This document shows, piece by piece, positions 22,901-26,422 of a stretch of 26,422 nucleotides of DNA. This DNA is from a virus: IMG/VR virus record IMGVR_UViG_3300044641_004328, positions 1 to 26,422 of that record; one strand, written 5' to 3'. The notes under the pieces were generated by a model. It was not told the DNA's origin. It ran no database searches and worked only from the letters and a program-made list of their open reading frames with translations. The translations under genes were made by a program, and so were the position numbers. How positions within the stretch are numbered: the first letter of the stretch is position 1; each line of letters begins with the position of its first letter.

Positions 22901-25893
22901 GAGCATTCAAGTTGTTTAAGGGTGTAATCAAAGCTCTTTCAGTGTTCCTTATTATCTTCATAAGAGCAATTGAAAAAGTAGCAGCTTTTATTATTAATAT
23001 CTTTGAGAAAGTAGTTATTCTTGTTGTTAAGCTTATTTCCCTGCTTGTAAGAGGCGTTGTCAATCTATTCTTTATGATTGTAAAGGGTCTTGTGGTAATT
23101 ATTCAACAGATGTTGAATATATGGAAAGAGTTGCAAACGGCTTACATAAAAATTGTTGCTGAACTTGTAAAAATTGTTGTATCACTCTTCTTTGGTCTTC
23201 CAAAATTCATTGTTGATCTTGTTAAAAAACTTATTGATGTTTTTGCATTCATAATTACTGGATGGGGAACCATTCTTGATAAAATGTCTGAATTATTTAT
23301 TGAATGGACAGGCAAAATTCTTGATTATGCAAAAAATCAAGATGGAATCCTTGGGGCTTTTTTTGATGTCACAGGGATCACAGCCATCTCTAAGGGGCTA
23401 AAGCTTGTTACTGGTCTTGTTGGTAAGGGAATCAGTGCAATAGGAAGCGTCTATGAGACTGCTGGTGGTTTGATTAAAGGAGTCAGCGATAAAGTTTTGG
23501 GCGGAATAAGTGATGGGCTTGAGGGCTTCACAAAGAAAGCAACAGATGGTGTTGATACTCTTGCCAATAAACTGCTCAACGGTGTAACGGCTATTGCTGG
23601 TGTTGGTCAGACTATATATAAGGTTGTGCAGGATGCCAATAATGGCGTACTAAGCCTTATTGATCAAGCAACTGGGGCAGTGATTAAGACAATTAATAGT
23701 GCCAGTGATCTTCCAGGAGTGCTTGCAGACTTGTTGGTTGGTTGGATTGAAAAGATATCTATTGGTGATGACATTGAAAGATCATTGGGTGATGACTTCA
23801 AGGGCAAGGTAAAAGAAAAAATTGATGATGCGCTAGAGAACCTTGACCCAGAAGCAGCAGTTGCTGCAGGTGAAGATATTGCAAACGCAGTAACTGAAGG
23901 TCTAAAGACATTGAAGACTAACTTCTTTGACAAGGTTGTAGACAATCTTGGCAAGGCGCTGGAGAAACAGAAGAACAAGATTACTGATGCATTGAATCTC
24001 CAGAAAGATAATCAATTGAAAATCTTTGATGACCAGATTGCTGCGATTGATGCTCTCGCTGATGCGGAAGAAAAACTTACTGCAACTATTGAGTTTGAAA
24101 ATCAGAAAAGAGAGGCTGAGGCTGAAAGAGCGCTTCAGAAGAAGAATTATGAGAAGCAAAGAGCTCTTGCCATTTATGAGGGCAGAATTGATGATGCAAG
24201 AACTTTGGATCAGGAAGAGACAAAGAACCGCAAGGATGCAGAAAAGAGTCTCAAGGATTTAGAAACTGGTCGCCAAAAAACATTGCAGGCTGAAAATCGT
24301 GAGACCGCTAAGACAATTATTGGTGCCCAGAAAACAAAAGCAGCAGAGGCTTTTGATGCAGACATTAAGGCTTTTGAAGAGTTCGCAGCAGAGATCCTTG
24401 CTCAAGGAACTTTCACACAAGCAGAACTTGAAGCCCAATTCGCAGCAATTTCAGGGAAAGCAACTGCGATGTCCGGAACTATGCGAGCAAGTTTTGAGAC
24501 TTTCTATACAGCAATACCTGGCATTATTTCTGCAAATACAGAAAACACAGCGGGTACGTTCAGCACAGACATGCAAAAACTTGTTGATGCTGCAAAACTC
24601 AAATTTGGTTCAACGAACGACATAGCCAATCCAGCAACAATTCTTGGTGCAACAGGAGCGATGCTGACTGGTTCAGCAGAACTCTTTGCAACCATGATGC
24701 CTGCCGTGGTTGCGCAATATAGTACTGGTGTTAATGATCTTGCTGAAATCAACAGAAACTTTGCGGATCCAGCAAATGCAAATAGTCCAGGAAAACTCTT
24801 TGAAAAAGCAATTTCTGATGCAAATGAGGCTTTGAAGAGAGAATACATCAAGATGCAAACAAGTTCCACAAGTGCATTTGCAGCAATTGTTACGGGTATT
24901 AATGCAGAATTAAATAAATTAGCAATTGATACAGCCCTGGATGCAGCAATTGAAAAACTACAAGGACTAAAGAAGGCTCCAGGTGCAGACGCTGGCTCAG
25001 GTTCTGGATCAGGAGCAGGTTCTGGATCAGGTTCTGGCTCGGGTTCTGGCTCGGGATCTGGAGCAGGTACTCCAGCAACCCGAACCGATGATTTTGGTGG
25101 ACTTCTTGGAAGTATTAATGCTGAAAGAAATATGCCTACCACGGCACCTTCTGCGCCTGCCGGACCGAGATCCCCTGCTAAAAATAAAACACTTGCTCAG
25201 TTTCAACAAGAAGTCGGAACAAAAGGATACTTTGGATATAACGACAGGGGTTCATTAATACCCATAATCAAAGGCGCACTCAAGTTCTATGGCTACGATA
25301 CTGGGAGTACAAGTGAGACATTGGGTCAATCCGCTCTATCAGCAGTCACAGGTTTCAAAGTAAAATACGGTCTTGGCGACAACCCCAGAGTAGGAGAAAC
25401 CACAGCCGAGAAGTTGGGTTTGTTCAACCAACCTGGAGTGCCAAAGAAATACTATGGTGGTGCTATTAAGAGAATGATGGGTGGTCCTGTCGGTGCTTAT
25501 GGCGCTGGAGGAACAGTTCCTGGATTTGCAATGCAAGCAGTTCCTGCCCTGCTTCATGGTGGAGAGTACGTAATCAATGCCAAGGCTGTTCAAAACCTCG
25601 GCTCAGGATTCCTTCAGTATCTTAATAACCTCAAGTATGGAATGCCTAAGTTCAGTGTTCCAAACCCAAGTATGCCAAATGTTAATATCAACCAGACTGT
25701 GAATGTTAATGGCGGTAACTCAGAAAATATCAATAATTACAACTTCTATGTTGACAACTTTATCGGTGAAGATAAGTGGTTTGAAGGAATGATGAATGAG
25801 TACAATGTTAAAGTTGTGCCTAATAAACAAAAGTCTGCGGGCTTGGAATCAAGGGTGATAAGATCGTATAATGGAATTAACAAGGGGATCTAA
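13909..25893 (+). CDS. Giant tape measure protein, 3,994 residues
   Basis: An uninterrupted 12-kb frame directly after the chaperone pair. In order: helical N-terminus (1-155); a core resembling TP901-type tape measure domains (about 160-520, SYVGQRLTMGLTLPLVTLG at its start); a hydrophobic segment (628-650); Ala/Val- and Pro-rich linkers (809-1000) holding the only two cysteines (879, 881); a highly charged Lys/Arg/Glu/Ala region (about 1000-2150), probably disordered or coiled coil; three 22-residue KWG repeats (2416-2481); hydrophobic stretches at about 2842-2860 and 3011-3069; a coiled coil (3355-3465); a Gly-Ser linker (about 3695-3721); a peptidoglycan-binding-like domain (about 3773-3841); and PALLHGGEYVINAKAV near 3880. 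It sets tail length and is ejected into the host. At about 0.15 nm per residue it predicts a tail near 600 nm. Confidence 0.93.
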   Translation: MADATGHIRVETIIDDSLKSGLKGVSDSIFLVSARINGLNLLTRSLTNSNYAVSQSLKSVSSAQSGVAKSARELAANQAIVANYLKQVRIEADAAKTALHSHQMTLSQTSASYKQAGAEIAFIDQKLRHLNSTQKVVDRTMRANAMQTMSKQYNKQATELSYVGQRLTMGLTLPLVTLGRLGFSSLKKLDQELIRTRKLLDDTGDGADNLEGRMKVLGERLDDISYKWGVSRELLQGLAGDFAELGISDPKTLANLVQITNEIEKLGNVDITDAGKLTQSIYQNLLRIRRLQGMSVTDPMALQQITQEVRGAIALFNYAENKTSLSLKNIADAFPEVSGAATSFGLNMATTAALLVPMVSAGFQVGASANSIKVSLQKLVLPTKDTRKLINALRQELGPNFKMSADIGGEGLQNLVDGYIELEKSLYKTQGTMQLFGKAFGVRQGPRMEVAIQQMAAFQKQLNNAKSSETLVLSTLEQSINAQLRKNGLEEVSLKNIKGIQDLNSASTERSKENNLEYTERAKIIQKIQAQEAKQLITSDKMRKAMQDISTESGKILIGGAFGQEETGRTMEEELRKSEQSLNVQAGRVRESVKSIARDFTVAFGEILKVVSPIFIKIAKTIRELSPGFKKVIGLAAIFLVTIGPIIRIFSLFKQSQSLAMLGLAKGLTVGRTQAQQLDAQLLKTSDSLLRLGKIGKVTQIGDKIFLEGKAKTNKKAMELVGLESQYDPTDTSRSSRRTGKKISSLKKDLGIVRGGRTSDMDVSGLMPGTLDALGLNPLAQNRPKNSAQMKAQRLANIDIAKQYSAQLKAAAASAAAAANAVAVPAVAVPTVASTAGGSVSTVGSVATTVGSVANKSINQGLGQALGKIIAILQAIKNCACNGKNVLAPNPQGIPGAGGISPTGPPAATPTPAKPAAANAPNATPGGIPKRTTKGPLRTPDAQADAVSGPSIYTSTTPGGIPKRTVKTPSAQPAGKPIVTEFKIGDRDATSTVYPVQTPDQTENERFPHGLRVGPGPEGFTRLGDTVRETVNDVANKIEAQVRQIGPGLQIIPKSQAFASIGDAAEKTVDDVIENVNEQVADATKSAQSTIKRITNTDLSEEASQPTRGDGSGTESRASRRSKRDLASDASMSQSEKLDVQFKRSSAYRTQLKDAKEAAERDIKDALESAANSVAQVVDEVEVALNKLGSDVTADVKVVASAGKAVEDKVEKAVETAKDSTRIPRELLNRSRPAPRVSTQEEISDIAFSLGNETGSTPLPSTKAEKLDAQRILGSSVPPAPPVRENQGPIGYPAQLYAMLKKDIQDRGLSPNEAAMTAFKATIEGIKRKAARSQRSNLGTVFGIGLGEQKIGEDGEPIDTDATYQYKIVDKKAERERALAIGRDASRASRAVPAPIDTSPRPLEPQEVEDVANLREARRKAGRGDLSEADKDLEQKVNKRIQDDANDLAKRREAAALQQQRARRAEASAGLVEGQRLPAYASDEPDPKVLEAQRQARPDLLGEKARMQMQSVTQQAVAEVKEVQGLVHETRARFELTKDSLIATFRELGIKPPDDLLAASEFAVKINQKTGQKIVETLSNLKKAGKIDPQQLYKRGVVKSLTGGKEKVAVDDAIAAAMPKKTVLDNPEKARRAIRITSASVGLRYGDKDPSYPARMRRIIGRFGSFAGDAKAQGESVFNRTAAAISQINIKRETDAEERRRKYDERVAAGERPTSEPNPAVKMLNPESPTEARELARTTGRRYVDIAYPNIRRSRKKTLDARKKALVQTTPEQEAVKQAQREADRERVRLSTAAIAAGEVETRGRKEKRDQVVAEAIQKQNEEKAIRAAEKAAKEADKAAEKASKTGPRPVTVKTFEDLPALIQNDPESASKRMEVMRASLPEAPVIPKPSLEPPARIAEGRRALVISDLKKRVRDAAEKAKREGKKPDDSLKGLKGKELEDALLAQYEESQKKKREEALERMEKKRADAAAGGSAPDISESKRPKSLSAAAASGPTMLNALNQQLATTLQMPTQMLDSFVETLKVKGGGLAELATGTESALQQELALLQKALADVGLTVQKAIQDPIDAYAKLGKNKAFTKGGVNEVFQRLVLFQKTINEQIEQGLDVTSAIDAAKAKTISRFQKTGAPEGAPATGTPSTAGTTTPTGGKSAKGSLTAGMANPEIKVVADQLASRIRAGEKIEIDFYAEKVKLVEYLSRTFNAKGRGKGKQEVIVPELIKAIDKFQESLGGVVEEAVVSLKVAETAVEATPSTVPTVADDVVVGVKQLDQAVKNNIQKIIAVQASAYLGVQQAQQGLSNLGTSVKRPAPTTQASPGGKLDVTPYVGGGFGAVAAAVAAAKQSAQTPTPTASAVPKSYAQFYANRGIEEPVKRSRIKEAMASGKERVGALVSKARSIPMGRGTEPLFPAQLASPVKSWTAAYAKWGAEKLKNPAPVPKSWKTAYEKWGAEKLKNPAPVPKSWATAYEKWGIQGLKKPPVLQTAMQGVKKVAKVAGKEALSATVLGPFYGISKVVKALKAVNQEIDAGSNRFTQKVLKLKKGITFLGYTVADELNKVAGKPIADKFRSANAKMGGTTRLRTARNAVGMGAGAFAGLAASPLLVPAAMVAGTVGLGKGAASLGRKVIGSDKAQNFLQNTRTGQDVQKGLDLVASTVNKGGALILQAGQSIQNKVMPVWESTKQVGIAIGQAVAHPVVALQDAGRKVTNALLGLGKSVLKDTKDFTVKTAKSIKERLVGGTTTYDTQLGTVTKSGGIFKADQTLDQSTGVTTKGRGFFGKGIAGAASGVKRGVGGVKKGIGGAVSGGAGMAQNALSMVVPPQFQFLTMLFPQLIKFAQRFTKTFSLITIVVLAAVGVFKFLQSTFGEWKDSAGPFLTNFKAAWTALAGIFTTVKIALSDFFKSFFGGSQKSSGSMQDMGKKILKVSEIVRDFAIKFVRFFNLTIKPALYSFLSGLKLVIQGAIKIFGGIFNVIKGIVQKFQGQGDEAGKSFSKGFEMIKSGAFKLFKGVIKALSVFLIIFIRAIEKVAAFIINIFEKVVILVVKLISLLVRGVVNLFFMIVKGLVVIIQQMLNIWKELQTAYIKIVAELVKIVVSLFFGLPKFIVDLVKKLIDVFAFIITGWGTILDKMSELFIEWTGKILDYAKNQDGILGAFFDVTGITAISKGLKLVTGLVGKGISAIGSVYETAGGLIKGVSDKVLGGISDGLEGFTKKATDGVDTLANKLLNGVTAIAGVGQTIYKVVQDANNGVLSLIDQATGAVIKTINSASDLPGVLADLLVGWIEKISIGDDIERSLGDDFKGKVKEKIDDALENLDPEAAVAAGEDIANAVTEGLKTLKTNFFDKVVDNLGKALEKQKNKITDALNLQKDNQLKIFDDQIAAIDALADAEEKLTATIEFENQKREAEAERALQKKNYEKQRALAIYEGRIDDARTLDQEETKNRKDAEKSLKDLETGRQKTLQAENRETAKTIIGAQKTKAAEAFDADIKAFEEFAAEILAQGTFTQAELEAQFAAISGKATAMSGTMRASFETFYTAIPGIISANTENTAGTFSTDMQKLVDAAKLKFGSTNDIANPATILGATGAMLTGSAELFATMMPAVVAQYSTGVNDLAEINRNFADPANANSPGKLFEKAISDANEALKREYIKMQTSSTSAFAAIVTGINAELNKLAIDTALDAAIEKLQGLKKAPGADAGSGSGSGAGSGSGSGSGSGSGSGAGTPATRTDDFGGLLGSINAERNMPTTAPSAPAGPRSPAKNKTLAQFQQEVGTKGYFGYNDRGSLIPIIKGALKFYGYDTGSTSETLGQSALSAVTGFKVKYGLGDNPRVGETTAEKLGLFNQPGVPKKYYGGAIKRMMGGPVGAYGAGGTVPGFAMQAVPALLHGGEYVINAKAVQNLGSGFLQYLNNLKYGMPKFSVPNPSMPNVNINQTVNVNGGNSENINNYNFYVDNFIGEDKWFEGMMNEYNVKVVPNKQKSAGLESRVIRSYNGINKGI
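16684..16803 (+). repeat. Direct repeat encoding PGGIPKRT inside the tape measure
   Basis: A 21-base identical block (ggaggcatacc...gagaaca) occurs at 16684-16704 and 16783-16803, 99 bases apart, in a Pro-rich linker. A shorter relative (ggaggcata) is at about 16600. It suggests local duplication within a flexible region. Confidence 0.7.
21154..21351 (+). repeat. Three tandem 66-base units encoding a 22-residue KWG repeat
   Basis: Units begin at 21154, 21220 and 21286 and encode KSWxxAYxKWGAEKLKNPAPVP, with the last unit diverged after KWG. Nucleotide identity between units 1 and 2 is high (agaaactcaagaa identical), pointing to fairly recent duplication. A weaker related stretch (PKSYAQFYANRGIEEPVK) lies near 20974. 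Confidence 0.85.
24990..25074 (+). repeat. Gly-Ser coding repeat in the tape measure
   Basis: A run of ggatcaggttct-like 6- and 12-base units encodes alternating Gly and Ser with a few Ala. It separates the coiled-coil part from the peptidoglycan-binding-like domain and is likely a flexible tether; length may vary among relatives by slippage. Confidence 0.8.
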
Positions 25894-26318
25894 TGGGTAG
25901 TATCAACAATCTAATTACAATAGATCAGTACACTGGCTCAATCCCCTCACCTTTATCAAAACTTACGGAAGGCAACAGGAAGTTTTCGGATAATGAAGTT
26001 ATCTCTGCTGCAGATGTAAACTTAGACTCTGGATTGACTAGAAGATATATAAAGAAGAATAAGAAGTCTTTCTCTTTATCTTGGACTTATCTGCCAGAGA
26101 AACCAGAGCACACCATTGATGGCATGTATGCAAGAAACTATGTTAGAGGTTTGGCTAATTCAGTTAACAAACTTTATTTAACAATCAAGGATTCACCAGA
26201 TTCAGATACTCAATCTTTTTTTGTTTATCCAACAAGTTACTCAGAAACTTTAATTAGAAGAGATATTGCAATTGATTGTTCGTATTATGACGTAACTTTT
26301 GTTTGTGAGGAAATCTAA
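25893..26318 (+). CDS. Distal tail protein (Dit-like) / minor tail protein
   Basis: 141 residues, starting on the TAATG junction with the tape measure gene. The gene directly after the tape measure is normally the distal tail protein. Sequence support is moderate: RRYIKKNKKSFSLSWTYLPEKPEHTIDG is a beta pair like the Dit N-terminal hub domain, and a mid segment (LYLTIKDSPDSDTQSFFVYP) followed by DIAIDCSYYDVTFVCEEI closes the barrel. It would form the hexameric ring joining the tube to the baseplate. It is shorter than typical two-domain Dit proteins, so only the hub part is present. Ends in TAATG. Confidence 0.65.
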   Translation: MGSINNLITIDQYTGSIPSPLSKLTEGNRKFSDNEVISAADVNLDSGLTRRYIKKNKKSFSLSWTYLPEKPEHTIDGMYARNYVRGLANSVNKLYLTIKDSPDSDTQSFFVYPTSYSETLIRRDIAIDCSYYDVTFVCEEI

Positions 26319-26422
26319 TGAGTTTTGATTACAAATTCAACATAACTGAAGACCTAAAGTCAGGTATTGATTTATATACTCAAGCTGGACTAAAACTTGC
26401 TGACATATCAGTTAGTGTAACG
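26318..26422 (+). CDS. Start of the next minor tail / baseplate gene (partial)
   Basis: The ATG at 26318 overlaps the preceding stop (TAATG). Thirty-five codons are visible to the window edge, starting MSFDYKFNITEDLKSGIDLY. There is no motif to assign. By position it should be a tail-associated or baseplate hub protein. Confidence 0.7.
   Translation, partial: MSFDYKFNITEDLKSGIDLYTQAGLKLADISVSVT

Noticed and set aside
24504-25142. 212-residue open frame on the - strand within the tape measure
   Set aside because: Antisense shadow; its PEPEPDPEP part is the complement of the Gly-Ser linker.

Overview
The window looks like part of the late region of an uncultured siphovirus (Caudoviricetes), probably infecting an aquatic actinobacterium. 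Every gene I can support is on the + strand and most are packed stop-to-start (ATGA or TAATG junctions). The DNA is AT-rich. The host guess is an inference from three things: a secreted Thr-tract protein of a type I associate with freshwater/marine Actinobacteria, at least three promoters whose -10 box lies only 7-8 nt before a start codon (leaderless transcripts, common in Actinobacteria), and a typical actinophage-like tail gene order.

Layout. (1) 1-5099: the end of an unknown gene, then a tightly coupled enzyme cassette: Fe(II)/2-oxoglutarate oxygenase, tryptophan-halogenase-like flavoenzyme, a conserved phage protein of unknown function, a second oxygenase, a GT-A glycosyltransferase, a third oxygenase and a small three-helix membrane protein. 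(2) 5138-6964: a 608-residue secreted protein with its own promoter (signal peptide, beta domain, FN3 domain, two Thr tracts, a 17-residue helical repeat and a C-terminal membrane segment). (3) 6991-8215: lysis module of three small membrane proteins (holin candidates) and an M15-family peptidase endolysin. It is followed by an overlapping 32-residue protein with nine cysteines (8215-8313). (4) 8324-10236: receptor-binding/fibre-type virion proteins. (5) 10271-12336: four neck/head-tail connector genes. (6) 12356-13146: a small unknown protein and the major tail tube protein, closed by a strong terminator. (7) 13247-13863: tail assembly chaperones G and GT, the latter needing a -1 frameshift. 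(8) 13909-25893: one 3,994-residue tape measure protein, about 45% of the window. (9) 25893-26422: distal tail protein and the start of the next tail gene.

How it may fit together. Regions 4-9 build the neck and a very long flexible tail; region 3 releases the particles. Region 1 is the least understood. Its chemistry (hydroxylation, halogenation or another flavin-dependent oxidation, glycosylation) suggests modification of a protein, glycan or small molecule; a substrate on the virion or host surface is a hypothesis only. The most unusual items are this oxidative cassette, the metallothionein-like microprotein, the giant tape measure and the host-like surface protein. No tRNA, rRNA, CRISPR array, transposase or integrase was seen, and no gene-free stretch exceeds about 110 bases.
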